A stretch of 64,000 nt of DNA from assembly GCA_944392765.1 (NCBI GenBank), contig CALXXU010000005.1, positions 1-64,000 of the forward strand, in the 5' to 3' direction. The notes under the pieces were generated by a model, which saw only the letters and a list, made by a program, of their open reading frames with translations, was not told the origin of the DNA and made no database searches. This DNA comes from an uncultured Anaerobiospirillum sp. Lineage in GTDB: Bacteria; Pseudomonadota; Gammaproteobacteria; Enterobacterales; Succinivibrionaceae. Below, piece by piece: positions 1 to 8,541 of this stretch; position 1 is the stretch's first letter; every line of letters starts with the position of its first letter. Position numbers and translations under genes: made by a program.

Positions 1-30
1 TATCGCTTTTTTCTTTTTTTTTTTCATATG

Positions 31-69
31 CAAAACGCCCAGCAACTGGAGGCAGTGCTGGGCGTTTTG
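31..69 (-). terminator. Rho-independent terminator of ahpF
   Basis: A 14-bp perfect inverted repeat (31-44 with 56-69) with an 11-nt loop lies about 50 nt beyond the ahpF stop. On the minus strand the stem ends in TTTT. The plus strand below position 30 is a long T-run, so the hairpin could also act on transcripts entering from the other side. Confidence 0.75.
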
Positions 70-116
70 GCCTGAGTTTAGGCCTTGGTTGGGCCTTGGT
101 TTAAGCGCTCTTAAGG

Positions 117-1766
117 TTAGAGGGCGTCGATGCTCTTGAGGTACTCGATGAGCTCTGGGAGCTGCTTCTTACCAAAGGAGATCGCCTGGCCATCGTTGAC
201 CACTAAGCAAGGTACCGACATGACCTTGTACTTGGTACGTAAGTCAGGGTAGAGACCGACGTCGTAGGCGTGGGCCGTAACCTTAGGGCTTAAGGCGGCC
301 ATCTGCTGGCAGGCACGAACCAAGTCTGGGCACATGGTGCACGAGAGCGAAATTAAGACCTGGAGCTTGACGTCCTTGGAGATAGCCTTGATCGCATCTA
401 ATTGCGGGGCATCTACCGCCTGGCCTGGACCTGCAGCATTGTAGAGGCCTAAGACAAAGGAGGTGAGCTCGTGACCACCAGGAATACCGTGGAAAGCGGC
501 GCCGACTGCGCTGCCATCCTCACGGATAAACTCGGTATATGGCAGATGCTCGCCTTCGGAGGTGGTCTCTAAGGCTAACTTGTCCGTTAAGGCCACCATT
601 TCGTTTAAGGCCGAAACTAACTCATTGCCCTTATCGTCGCCTGCGGTGTGAACGCGTAAGGTGATCTTCTGAGCCATGCGCTCAAAGACCATATTGAGCT
701 GTGGCACCATGTCTGCGCTGATAAAGCTGCCGCCCTCATCGCTTGGTAAGGCGCTGGCACGTGGCTCCTCAGGGGCCTTGCGCGTGGCGTTTGGTACCAC
801 TGGAACTAAGCCGGTCTTCTCGTGCATCTGAGCTGCAACCTTCTCCATCGCAGCAGCAGCTAAGGCACCGTCAGCGGTAGCGGTGACCACCTGACGTAAG
901 GTCTTGATGCAGACGTCACCGGCGGCAAAGACACCCTTAACATTGGTCTCTTGGTTGGCGTCAGTGATGATGTAGTTCTGCTCGTTTAAGGCAACCTTAT
1001 CGGCGACTAACTTGGTATTAGGAACGTAACCAGCAAAGACGAAGACGCCAAAGGTGTCATCACCCTCGGCCTTATAGGTGAAGGTCTCGCCGGTCTTATT
1101 GTTGTAGATCTCAGCGCTTAAAATGCCCATATCAGAGCCTTCAACCGACTTGAGTTCGTGGTTGAACAGAACCTTGATCTTAGGGTGCGCCATTACCTCA
1201 TCGGCAATGCTCTTAGCGCAAGAGAAAGCGTCCTTACGTACTAAGATCGTGACCTTAGTGGCGTAACGGGTTAAGAACATGGCTTCCTCAGCCGAGGCAT
1301 AGCCACCACCGATTACTAAGAGCTCCTTGCCGGTAAAGAACTCGCCGTCACAGGTAGCGCAGTAAGCGACACCGTGACCACGGAATTGATCTTCACCAAC
1401 GAAGCCAACCTTACGAGGGTTAGCACCGGTGCAGATTAAAACAGCAAAGGCACGTAAAGTGCCACGGGAGGTCTCAACTTCCTTGATATCCGAATCAAGC
1501 TTGAGGTTGGTAACCTCAGCTAACATGACCTCAGCGCCGAAGTTTACGGCCTGACGGCGCATGGTCTCGGTTAATTCCTCACCTGAGGTCTTCTCGACAC
1601 CAGGGTAGTTAACGACTTCGTGAGTAATGGTGATTTGGCCGCCAAAGCGCTCCTTCTCCACCACTAAGACACGATAGCGGGCGCGCGCTAAGTACAAAGC
1701 TGCCGTTAAACCAGCTGGGCCGCCACCAACCACAATGGCATCATATAAATTATCGTTTGCGCTCAT
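117..1766 (-). CDS. ahpF: AhpF-type alkyl hydroperoxide reductase flavoprotein, domains in swapped order
   Basis: This protein (about 549 aa) should pass electrons from NAD(P)H through FAD and paired cysteines to the peroxiredoxin AhpC encoded just upstream. Residues 1 to about 320 form a thioredoxin-reductase-like module: FAD-binding GGGPAGLTAALYLARA, the active-site pair in CATCDG, a second dinucleotide fold at VIGGGYASAEEA, and the closing FAD motif NVKGVFAAGD. After a linker, residues from about 355 to the end resemble the N-terminal domain of E. coli AhpF, including GHELTSFVLGL, the redox pair in SLSCTMCPDL and the cis-Pro loop VMSVPCLVVN. In E. coli the redoxin half comes first, so the order here is reversed. 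ATG at 1766 is chosen because GGGAG lies 5 nt upstream; an in-frame GTG directly before it is too close to that site. The function is confident; exclusive partnership with AhpC is inferred from position. Confidence 0.9.
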   Translation of the reverse strand: MSANDNLYDAIVVGGGPAGLTAALYLARARYRVLVVEKERFGGQITITHEVVNYPGVEKTSGEELTETMRRQAVNFGAEVMLAEVTNLKLDSDIKEVETSRGTLRAFAVLICTGANPRKVGFVGEDQFRGHGVAYCATCDGEFFTGKELLVIGGGYASAEEAMFLTRYATKVTILVRKDAFSCAKSIADEVMAHPKIKVLFNHELKSVEGSDMGILSAEIYNNKTGETFTYKAEGDDTFGVFVFAGYVPNTKLVADKVALNEQNYIITDANQETNVKGVFAAGDVCIKTLRQVVTATADGALAAAAMEKVAAQMHEKTGLVPVVPNATRKAPEEPRASALPSDEGGSFISADMVPQLNMVFERMAQKITLRVHTAGDDKGNELVSALNEMVALTDKLALETTSEGEHLPYTEFIREDGSAVGAAFHGIPGGHELTSFVLGLYNAAGPGQAVDAPQLDAIKAISKDVKLQVLISLSCTMCPDLVRACQQMAALSPKVTAHAYDVGLYPDLRTKYKVMSVPCLVVNDGQAISFGKKQLPELIEYLKSIDAL

Positions 1767-1987
1767 CACAACTCCCGTTGAAAGCCCAAGGCTTACGCCC
1801 CGATATAGCAGGGAGCCTTGAGCAGGTTAACCTTAAGGGCATTTGCCCCAAGCCTCTCTTGCAGTGGCCCTAGCGCGAGGACTCCTGCAAGAAAAGCCTG
1901 TGTACTGGGTCTTATCCTCAGCATTTGCTGAGCCTAAGCCCCAGCTTTGATTTTGCTTTTTTTTTGTTTTTTTACTGGCCACAAACT

Positions 1988-2042
1988 AGAAAGGCCCCTA
2001 AAAGGGGCCTTTCTGGTCAGGTGGTGGCACTTACGTGCCACC
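1988..2042 (-). terminator. Two hairpins downstream of ahpC
   Basis: Two inverted repeats follow ahpC on the minus strand: an 8-bp stem (2023-2030 with 2035-2042), then a 12-bp stem (1988-1999 with 2003-2014). The second resembles a terminator but lacks a clean T-run, so partial readthrough into ahpF is possible. The remaining ahpC–ahpF spacer shows nothing else I can support. Confidence 0.55.
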
Positions 2043-2086
2043 TAGCATCCCTAACTTACGCGATTTTTAATGGGGTTAGGCGTAAA

Positions 2087-2650
2087 TTAGAGGGCACCGA
2101 TGAGGTCAAGACCTGGCTTTAAGGTCTTAGCACCTGGCTGCCACTTAGCTGGGCAAACCTGGTCACCGTGCTTGGCTACGAATTGTAAAGCCTCGACGCG
2201 GCGTAATAACTCGTCAGCGTTACGGCCGATGTTGCCAGCAACAACCTCGTAAGCGACGATCTTGCCCTCTGGGTTAACAACAAAGGTACCACGTTCTGCT
2301 AAACCAGCGTCCTCAATCAGAACGTCAAAGTCGCGAGCTAAACGGTGGTTAGGATCGGCGAGCATTGGGTACTGAATGGCCTTGATGGTGTCAGAAGCGT
2401 CGTGCCATGCCTTGTGAACGAAGTGCGAATCGCAGGATACTGAGTAGATCTCGCAGCCGATCTCCTTGAACTCTTCGTACTTTTCAGCTAAGTCCTTGAG
2501 CTCGGTTGGGCAAACGAAGGTGAAGTCAGCTGGATAAAAGAAGAAGACAGACCACTTGCCTAAGATGTCGGCCTTGGTTAACTTGTGGAAATCATCGTGC
2601 TGGTAGGCCTGGACACAGAAATCTGCAACTTCCTTGTTGATTAACGACAT
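2087..2650 (-). CDS. ahpC: Alkyl hydroperoxide reductase subunit C (2-Cys peroxiredoxin)
   Basis: AhpC reduces hydrogen peroxide and organic hydroperoxides in the cytosol and is recycled by AhpF. The 187-aa product matches the length of E. coli AhpC. The peroxidatic cysteine lies in DFTFVCPTEL with the usual preceding FFYPADF. The resolving cysteine lies near the C-terminus in QVCPAKW, and the GG(L/I)-type loop and the C-terminal tail of robust-type peroxiredoxins appear to be present. ATG 2650 is preceded by AGGAG at a 7-nt spacing. A longer in-frame reading to 2674 would add eight residues not found in the family and lacks a ribosome site. ahpF follows on the same strand after about 320 nt, as in the classical ahpCF pair. 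Confidence 0.95.
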   Translation of the reverse strand: MSLINKEVADFCVQAYQHDDFHKLTKADILGKWSVFFFYPADFTFVCPTELKDLAEKYEEFKEIGCEIYSVSCDSHFVHKAWHDASDTIKAIQYPMLADPNHRLARDFDVLIEDAGLAERGTFVVNPEGKIVAYEVVAGNIGRNADELLRRVEALQFVAKHGDQVCPAKWQPGAKTLKPGLDLIGAL

Positions 2651-3247
2651 CAGAAAACTCCTAAAACGAATCATTTGCCTTGGGTCATAACGCTCCGCAA
2701 GCGGTCACGAGATGACTTACGGTCTTTGCCCCATTGTAGAGGCATTAAGTAAAAATTGGGTCAAAGCGATGGCAAAACTGTGCACTAGTTCGTACTTTAT
2801 TTTGCTCCCGCTTAAGGAAACTTGGTGCCTTACGATAAGGCGCGCTCCCCTTTTGCTAAGAGGGCTACCTCATCAAGCGATGAACCCATTATAGAGAAGT
2901 CAGTTGCACATCCGTGCCAAGTGAGAAAAGCAATCACAATTAGCTAAGGCTAACCCCAACAGCTCTCCACTAAATCTAGCTGTCATCCATCTTATTTTTA
3001 CCAAGACAGGCGTTAGATAAGCCAAAACTCAGTGATCCCACGCCCTGCGTGCTCCTTAGGCGCTAAAAAGAGCCCACTATCTGCCCAGCACGCTCCTCTA
3101 CTTCCACCTAACTTTATTTGAGCTGACTCTCAGGCGGGGGCTCAGATCTTGCCCTGAGCCTGCTGTGCCCCAAAAGCAAAATAAAGCCCGCAGTACGGGC
3201 CCATGGGCTTACAATGGGTGCGCTCATGTCATGAGAGGGATCTGCTA
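2651..3247. other. Intergenic region between divergent ahpC and ZIP genes
   Basis: About 600 nt that must hold the ahpC promoter (minus) and the zip promoter (plus). I found no convincing OxyR-like or Zur-like operator by eye and no credible gene; a 60-codon plus-strand reading at 2712-2894 lacks a ribosome site and family resemblance. Confidence 0.4.
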
Positions 3248-4042
3248 ATGGAATTGACCATTTTGGGCTATACGCTCGCTGCTACCGGCTATACCTTTGC
3301 TATGACCGCCTTGGGTGCAGCCGCCATTTTATTGTTTAAAGGGGCACCGTCACGCTTATTTACGCGCCTGTCGCTCGGTTTTGCCGCCGGTATCATGATT
3401 GCGGCCTCAGTCTGGTCACTCTTATCTCCAGCGATGGAAGAGGCCGAGCAATTAGGGTGGATGCCCGCTATTCCGTGCGCGGGAGGTTTTCTCTTGGGTG
3501 CTGGCTTCTTAATTTTGCTTGATAACATCACCCCTCACTTACATATGAGCGCCCAGAAGCCAGAAGGCCCCGAGACGCATCTGCCGAAGCAATCCCTGCT
3601 CTTTTTTGCTATCACCCTACACAATATCCCTGAGGGCATGGCCGTTGGTATCTCCTTTGTTTCGGCCCTCACCGTGGGTTCGCCGGAAGCTTTATCGGCA
3701 GCTATTGCGCTCGCTATCGGTATGGGCATCCAAAACGTTCCTGAAGGTGCTGCCGTCACCCTGCCACTGCGTAGTGCAGGCGCGAGCCGCCTTAAGGCCT
3801 TTACCATGGGCGCTATCTCCGGCATAGTGGAGCCGATTTCTGCCTGTATCGTCGTGCTCCTCGCCTCGTTCTTTATTCCGCTTATGCCGTGGCTCTTATC
3901 CTTTGCCGCCGGTGCCATGATTTACGTGGTGGTCGAAGAGCTCATTCCTGAGGCCAACCAAGGCAAGCACTCAGACTTAGCTTCTCTTTCGATTATTGCT
4001 GGTTTCACTTTGATGATGGTGCTCGACACCACCTTAGGTTAA
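3248..4042 (+). CDS. ZIP-family divalent metal transporter
   Basis: An inner-membrane ZIP permease (264 aa) that likely imports zinc or another divalent cation. About eight hydrophobic segments are visible. The two metal-site helices carry the family hallmarks LHNIPEGMAVG (around residue 120) and IQNVPEGAAV (around residue 160), followed by GMAV-like and VVEELIPEA segments typical of the GufA/ZupT branch. The loop between TM3 and TM4 is short and holds several His residues (NITPHLHMS), a common variable metal-binding region. ATG 3248 is preferred over an in-frame start at 3203 because an AGAGGGA element lies 8 nt upstream and the first membrane segment then begins immediately. murJ starts 38 nt after the stop, so co-transcription is possible. 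The exact metal cannot be read from sequence. Confidence 0.85.
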   Translation: MELTILGYTLAATGYTFAMTALGAAAILLFKGAPSRLFTRLSLGFAAGIMIAASVWSLLSPAMEEAEQLGWMPAIPCAGGFLLGAGFLILLDNITPHLHMSAQKPEGPETHLPKQSLLFFAITLHNIPEGMAVGISFVSALTVGSPEALSAAIALAIGMGIQNVPEGAAVTLPLRSAGASRLKAFTMGAISGIVEPISACIVVLLASFFIPLMPWLLSFAAGAMIYVVVEELIPEANQGKHSDLASLSIIAGFTLMMVLDTTLG

Positions 4043-4080
4043 TCTCATCGCCTCCATGCTTTTCTGATTTTGTCCGCACC

Positions 4081-5886
4081 ATGACCACGAACAACCAAAC
4101 CCCAGATCAAAACCAAACAACTGAGCCCGCAGCAGCACCTGAAAACCAGGCTACTTCAGCTCAAGCTGCTACAACCCAGGAGGTTGCAGCTCAGGCCGCC
4201 CCAGTTCAGGTTGCAGCTTCCGCTCAAGCACCCGCTGAAACTGCCCCGTTAGAGCAAGCTCAGGCTTCCGCTCAGAGTGCAACGCCCGCAGCAGATGAGC
4301 CTCAGGCGAAAGCTAAGAAGCAGGTGCCGGTGAAAAAGGAGCGCCTCTTGCGCTCGGGTATGGTCAGCGCGGCCGCGACCTTCATGTCGCGCATCTTGGG
4401 CATGGTACGTGATATCGCCATTGCGCAGCTCTTGGGCGCGGGGCTGATGGCCGACGTGTTCTTTTTTGCGAACCGCATCCCGAACTTCTTCCGCCGCCTC
4501 TTTGCTGAAGGTGCCTTTGCTCAGTCCTTTGTCCCGGTCTTGACCAAGTGCTCCAAGGAAGAAGATGCCTCGGCCCTAAAGGAGTTAATCGCTAAAAGTG
4601 CGGGTACTTTGGGCCTGATTGTGCTCGTGATCTCGGTTATTGGCATGGTGGCCTCGCCGGTGGTCACCGCGATCTTCGGCTGGGGCTGGTTTGAAGCCTA
4701 CTTAAACGATGCGCCGGACGCCGAGAAGTTCACCCAAGCCTCGACCTTACTTGAGATCACCTTCCCGTACCTCTTCTTTATCACGCTGACGGCGCTGTGC
4801 AGTTCGGTGCTCAATGTTCATGGCAGCTTTGCTATCCCTGCCATTACCCCGTGCTGGCTTAACATCACCATGATCGTGGTGGCCTACTTCATTGCCCCGC
4901 ACTTTGAGGACCCTAATAAAGTTCTCGCCTACGGCATGGTGGCTGGCGGTGTCGTTCAGCTCATCTTCCAGCTGCCTTTTATCATCAAGCTGGGCTTGAT
5001 GGTGCGCCCGAAGTGGGGTTGGTCCCACCCTGGGGTCAAGCGCATTCGCACGCTGATGATTCCTGCGCTCTTTGGCGTCTCGGCAAGCCAGCTCAACCTC
5101 TTGGTCAACACGGTCTTAGCTTCGTTCTTGGCCACCGGTTCCATCTCCTATCTCTACTACTCTGACCGCTTATTGGAGTTTCCAATCGGCATCTTTGCCG
5201 TGGCGATTTCGACGGTCATCCTCCCGGCCCTCTCGCGCGTCGACATCAAAACCCAGCATGGCAATTACGTGCGCACCTTAGACTGGGGCGTACGCTTAGT
5301 GCTGCTCTTGGGCATTCCTTCGGCCCTGGGCATCATCGCCTTGCGCGAGCCAATTTTGCGCGTCATCTTCATGCGCGGTGCCTTTAGCGAAGAGAACGTT
5401 ATCTTAAGTTCGCATTCGCTCTTAGCATCAGTCTCCGGCCTGTGCGCCATCATGCTGGTGCGTGTCTTAGTGCAAGGCTTTGCGGCGCTGCAAGACACCA
5501 AGACTCCGGTGCGCTGCTCGATCGTAGCCATTATCGCCAACATCTGCTTTAACCTGATTTTGGTGTGGCCGCTCGACTACATCGGCCTGGCGCTCTCGAC
5601 TGCCTTAGCCGCCTTTGTTAACGCAGGTCAGCTCTTATACCTCTTGCATAAGCGCGATATCTACAAGGTCAGCGCCACCACCTTGCTCTTTATTGGCAAG
5701 GCTCTGATCTCAGGCATCGTAATGGCGGTTGCAGTGCGCTACTTCTCGCCTGACTTTAGCGTCTGGGCTGACATGAGCACCCTAACCTCGATCTTCTACC
5801 TGGCAGCCCTGATCGTAGGTGGCGCCCTACTGTTTGGCCTGTGCTGCATTGCACTGGGCATCCGTCCACGCCACATCAAGATGTAA
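4081..5886 (+). CDS. murJ: Lipid II flippase MurJ (MviN family)
   Basis: MurJ moves lipid II across the inner membrane for peptidoglycan synthesis. The conserved core begins near residue 90 with SGMVSAAATFMSRILGMVRD, followed by FFFANRIPNFFRRLFAEGAF, a very well conserved MurJ signature; about fourteen membrane segments follow, as expected of the MOP exporter superfamily. The first ~85 residues are an unusual hydrophilic, Ala/Gln/Pro-rich extension ending in a Lys-rich stretch (AKAKKQVPVKKERLL) absent from E. coli MurJ, so the total length (601 aa) exceeds the usual ~510. No clear ribosome site precedes ATG 4081; the in-frame Met at core position 1 also lacks one, so the start is uncertain. 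The function is confident. Confidence 0.92.
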   Translation: MTTNNQTPDQNQTTEPAAAPENQATSAQAATTQEVAAQAAPVQVAASAQAPAETAPLEQAQASAQSATPAADEPQAKAKKQVPVKKERLLRSGMVSAAATFMSRILGMVRDIAIAQLLGAGLMADVFFFANRIPNFFRRLFAEGAFAQSFVPVLTKCSKEEDASALKELIAKSAGTLGLIVLVISVIGMVASPVVTAIFGWGWFEAYLNDAPDAEKFTQASTLLEITFPYLFFITLTALCSSVLNVHGSFAIPAITPCWLNITMIVVAYFIAPHFEDPNKVLAYGMVAGGVVQLIFQLPFIIKLGLMVRPKWGWSHPGVKRIRTLMIPALFGVSASQLNLLVNTVLASFLATGSISYLYYSDRLLEFPIGIFAVAISTVILPALSRVDIKTQHGNYVRTLDWGVRLVLLLGIPSALGIIALREPILRVIFMRGAFSEENVILSSHSLLASVSGLCAIMLVRVLVQGFAALQDTKTPVRCSIVAIIANICFNLILVWPLDYIGLALSTALAAFVNAGQLLYLLHKRDIYKVSATTLLFIGKALISGIVMAVAVRYFSPDFSVWADMSTLTSIFYLAALIVGGALLFGLCCIALGIRPRHIKM

Positions 5887-5968
5887 GGCTAATGGTGGGA
5901 AGCAGCCGGAGCGCTGAATAAAGCGCGGCGCTCTGAGCTAAGGCAGGTGCCAAACAGGGGCCTGACCT

Positions 5969-6067
5969 AGGCTCAGTGCGGCCTGACGTGAGCTAACTGA
6001 TGCAGGCTAAATGCAGCCTGATGCGAGCTAACTGTCGCAGGCTCAGTGCGCCCTGACGTGAACTGTC
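5969..6067. repeat. 35-bp tandem repeat, about 2.8 copies
   Basis: Three degenerate direct copies lie at 5969-6003, 6004-6038 and 6039-6067 (partial), each starting AGGCT and containing GCCTGA(C/T)G(T/C)GA. They lie in the 368-nt gap between murJ and uspE. No open frame or known element explains them. Confidence 0.75.
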
Positions 6068-6254
6068 ATTTGGGCGCATCCTGTCAGGTCATGCCCGGCG
6101 CTAATAGCTTCACTTGAGGGTCATTTTTCGCGGTATATCACACTTTAGGCGCTTGGTTTGCGCGCGAGCCGGTTGCGTGGGCCTTTTTGCCTTAAGATTA
6201 AAGATACCCGAACAGGGATCGTGCGATCCCTCACCAAGGTTAAGGAGCAATACT

Positions 6255-7214
6255 ATGAGACAGTACAACAACATCCTCGTCATCATAGAGCCTAAAAAAG
6301 ACCAACAGCTAGCGCTCGATCGCGCTATTGAGGTCGCACGCTTCAACCCACGCGTTAAGGTCACAGCCTTACGACTCATCTACGATTTTGCCAATGATGT
6401 GCCGTTTCTTGGCAAAAAGAGCGAGATGAACTCGCATCAAGACGTGGAAGAGGTCACCAAAAAAGAGCTTGAGTCGATCATCACCGCTACCTTGGATCGT
6501 CATGCCGAAGCCAAGGCTCGTGGGGTCAAGATCGAGCCTAAGATCAAATGGGTGCGCGATATTTCAGAAGGCATGGTCATGGAAGCCAACTCCGGCCACT
6601 ACGACCTGCTGATCAAGGGCGCCAACCACCACGGTATCTTTGACTCGATTATCTTTACCCCACATGATTGGAATTTGCTGCGCCACGCCCTGATTCCAGT
6701 CGTGATCGCCAAGGAGCACAGCTGGGATCCACAAAATGCTATTGTGGTCGCCGTGGACTTCACCTCCACCGAAAAGCAGCTGATGAATATCCTGCTCTTA
6801 CGTGAGGCCCAGCTCTTAGCCACTATTACCAAGAACCCAATCCACCTGGTCAATAGTGCCCCAGTGGTTTTACCTACGATCATGCTCGAGGTTCCAAACT
6901 ACGCTCCAGAGCTCTACGCTGAAACCGTTTTGGCTGAGCACAAGCGCCGTATCGTTGAGTTTGCCCATCACCACAATATTCCTGAGGCTAACTGCCATAT
7001 TGCTGAGGGCATGCCGGACGACGTCATTCCTAAGCTGTGCAAGAAGCTGAACGCCAGCACCGTCTTTATCGGCTCACAAGGCCGTGCCGGTGCCGCTGCG
7101 GCCTTAATGGGCAATACCTGCGAGGAAATCGTGGACTTCATTAACGCCGATCTGTTCGTCTTAAACCGCAAGACGGTTCAGCACGACGTTACGACCGCCC
7201 ACACGCAAGAGTAA
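6255..7214 (+). CDS. uspE: Tandem universal stress protein UspE
   Basis: A cytosolic protein of two fused universal-stress domains (319 aa; E. coli UspE is 316). It opens with MRQYNNILVIIEPKKDQQLAL, the UspE N-terminus. The second domain starts near residue 155 (AIVVAVDF) and ends with FIGSQGRAGAAAALMGNTCE, the nucleotide-loop-like G-rich motif, then DLFVLNRK. UspE proteins help survival in stationary phase and DNA damage. ATG 6255 has TAAGGAG at a 7-nt spacing, so the in-frame upstream reading from 6114 is rejected. An 8-bp hairpin (6214-6221 with 6224-6231) lies just before the ribosome site and may influence translation. In E. coli uspE is FNR-linked; no FNR box could be confirmed here. 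Confidence 0.9.
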   Translation: MRQYNNILVIIEPKKDQQLALDRAIEVARFNPRVKVTALRLIYDFANDVPFLGKKSEMNSHQDVEEVTKKELESIITATLDRHAEAKARGVKIEPKIKWVRDISEGMVMEANSGHYDLLIKGANHHGIFDSIIFTPHDWNLLRHALIPVVIAKEHSWDPQNAIVVAVDFTSTEKQLMNILLLREAQLLATITKNPIHLVNSAPVVLPTIMLEVPNYAPELYAETVLAEHKRRIVEFAHHHNIPEANCHIAEGMPDDVIPKLCKKLNASTVFIGSQGRAGAAAALMGNTCEEIVDFINADLFVLNRKTVQHDVTTAHTQE

Positions 7215-7295
7215 GTAGCGCTACCGAGTAAGTAGCTTTACCCAGTAGCTTACTCATAGTGCAAAGCTAGCTCTTATGGGGCTGTGCCCCACTCC

Positions 7296-7324
7296 AAGGC
7301 CCAGCTGCGGTGCAGCTGGGCCTT
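7296..7324 (+). terminator. Terminator after uspE
   Basis: A 13-bp perfect inverted repeat (7296-7308 with 7312-7324) with a 3-nt loop, about 80 nt after the uspE stop. The following T-run is weak (CCTTGCTGTCTT), so termination strength is uncertain. Confidence 0.65.
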
Positions 7325-7408
7325 GCTGTCTTAAAGTGGCCTATAATGGCGCCCCACAGTCCTAGGTGGAATTAAGCCCACCCTCTTGTTTGCTATGAGT
7401 CCTTTGCT

Positions 7409-8335
7409 ATGGACAACGCCATTATCAACGCTCTGAGCGTACTGCTCATCATCGCGATTTCCTACTTCTTCAAGCGCGTCCATTTAGTCGACATCGCTAT
7501 GGCCAAGAAGCTGGCCTACGTCGTGATGTATCTGACCTTGCCGTGCGCGATTTTGACCTCGGCTAACGGCATTGCCTTTGATGTTGAACTGCTCTCGATC
7601 ATCCTGATTTCCTTTGCCATTAACTTTGGCCTACTCCTGATCGCCTTTTTCTCGGCGCGCAAGGTCGAGCTGCGCATGTTCAACATGCTCAACACCACCT
7701 GCTTTAACATCGGCAATTTCGTCATCCCGTTCATGCAGCATACGATGAGCCCGAAGGCCTTCTTGGCGCTGTGTATGTTCGATGTGGTCAATGCCCTATT
7801 CTGCTTTGGTGGCAGCTATTCGGTGGCGCTTTTCTTCAACCGCAAGTACTTCCCCGATCAAGAGATCAACCTCAAGACCATCTTCAAGGAGATGGCCAAG
7901 TCGCTGCCGTTCTACATATACGCCTTGGTCATTACGCTCTCGGCCTTTGGCCTGTCGATCCCAGAGACAGCGCTCACGCCATTTAAGACTATTGCCGGGG
8001 CCAACACCTTACTGTGCTTTATGATTATCGGCATTGCCTTGAGCTTTGAGATCAGCTGGGAGCAGTTCAAGCACGTGATGCAAGCGTGGTGTATCCGCTA
8101 CATCAGCTGCATTGTGATGGCCGCGCTGATTTGGATTTTGGTGCCACTCGAGCCCGAAATTCGCCTCACCATCATGATCATCTTAATGGCCCCGATGACC
8201 TCGCTGGCGCCGATCATGACCATGCGCGCTATTCCGTCGCGCGCCGAGGAATCGGCCGACCTCAACACCATCGCCATCATCTCCTCGCTTATTTTCATCA
8301 CCATCATGAACTCGATTGGCACCTTGCTGCTCTAA
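7409..8335 (+). CDS. AEC family (auxin efflux carrier-like) transporter
   Basis: A 308-aa inner-membrane protein with about ten hydrophobic segments in the 5+5 arrangement of the AEC family. The bacterial members move small organic acids such as malate, malonate or lactate. The N-terminus (NALSVLLIIAISYFFKRVHL) and the segment YLTLPCAILTSANG match the family's first repeat. CFNIGNFVIPF in the third helix is the characteristic GN-containing motif, and the C-terminal half repeats the pattern. The start at 7409 is the first Met of the transmembrane core; no strong ribosome site is visible. Substrate cannot be assigned. It stands alone between two non-coding gaps. Confidence 0.8.
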   Translation: MDNAIINALSVLLIIAISYFFKRVHLVDIAMAKKLAYVVMYLTLPCAILTSANGIAFDVELLSIILISFAINFGLLLIAFFSARKVELRMFNMLNTTCFNIGNFVIPFMQHTMSPKAFLALCMFDVVNALFCFGGSYSVALFFNRKYFPDQEINLKTIFKEMAKSLPFYIYALVITLSAFGLSIPETALTPFKTIAGANTLLCFMIIGIALSFEISWEQFKHVMQAWCIRYISCIVMAALIWILVPLEPEIRLTIMIILMAPMTSLAPIMTMRAIPSRAEESADLNTIAIISSLIFITIMNSIGTLLL

Positions 8336-8472
8336 GCGCAGCCCGCGCGGGACTTAGCGCCCGCGCCCGCCTACCGCCTTGCCCGCCTGCCACCTATCTG
8401 GGCGCGCGGGGCTTGGTGCCCGCACCCCACAGCTGCAGCAATAGCTCAAATGTGATCCATCATGGAAAGTTG

Positions 8473-8493
8473 CGCGCTATTTAGGATAGCGCG
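8473..8493. promoter_or_regulatory. Palindrome before the ABC exporter operon
   Basis: An 8-bp inverted repeat (8473-8480 with 8486-8493, 5-nt spacer) about 50 nt upstream of the adaptor gene start. Its place suggests a repressor operator or 5'-UTR hairpin. No regulator gene is adjacent. Confidence 0.35.
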
Positions 8494-8541
8494 TGGCCCC
8501 TTATGCCATACTGATTCTAGTGATTAGTTTGGGATGAGGCT

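Noticed and set aside
2712..2894. 60-codon plus-strand reading upstream of ahpC
   Set aside because: No ribosome site, no recognisable family, lies in the divergent promoter region.
8086..8484. His/Arg-rich 132-codon reading overlapping the AEC transporter
   Set aside because: Different frame of a clear membrane protein; product is not protein-like.
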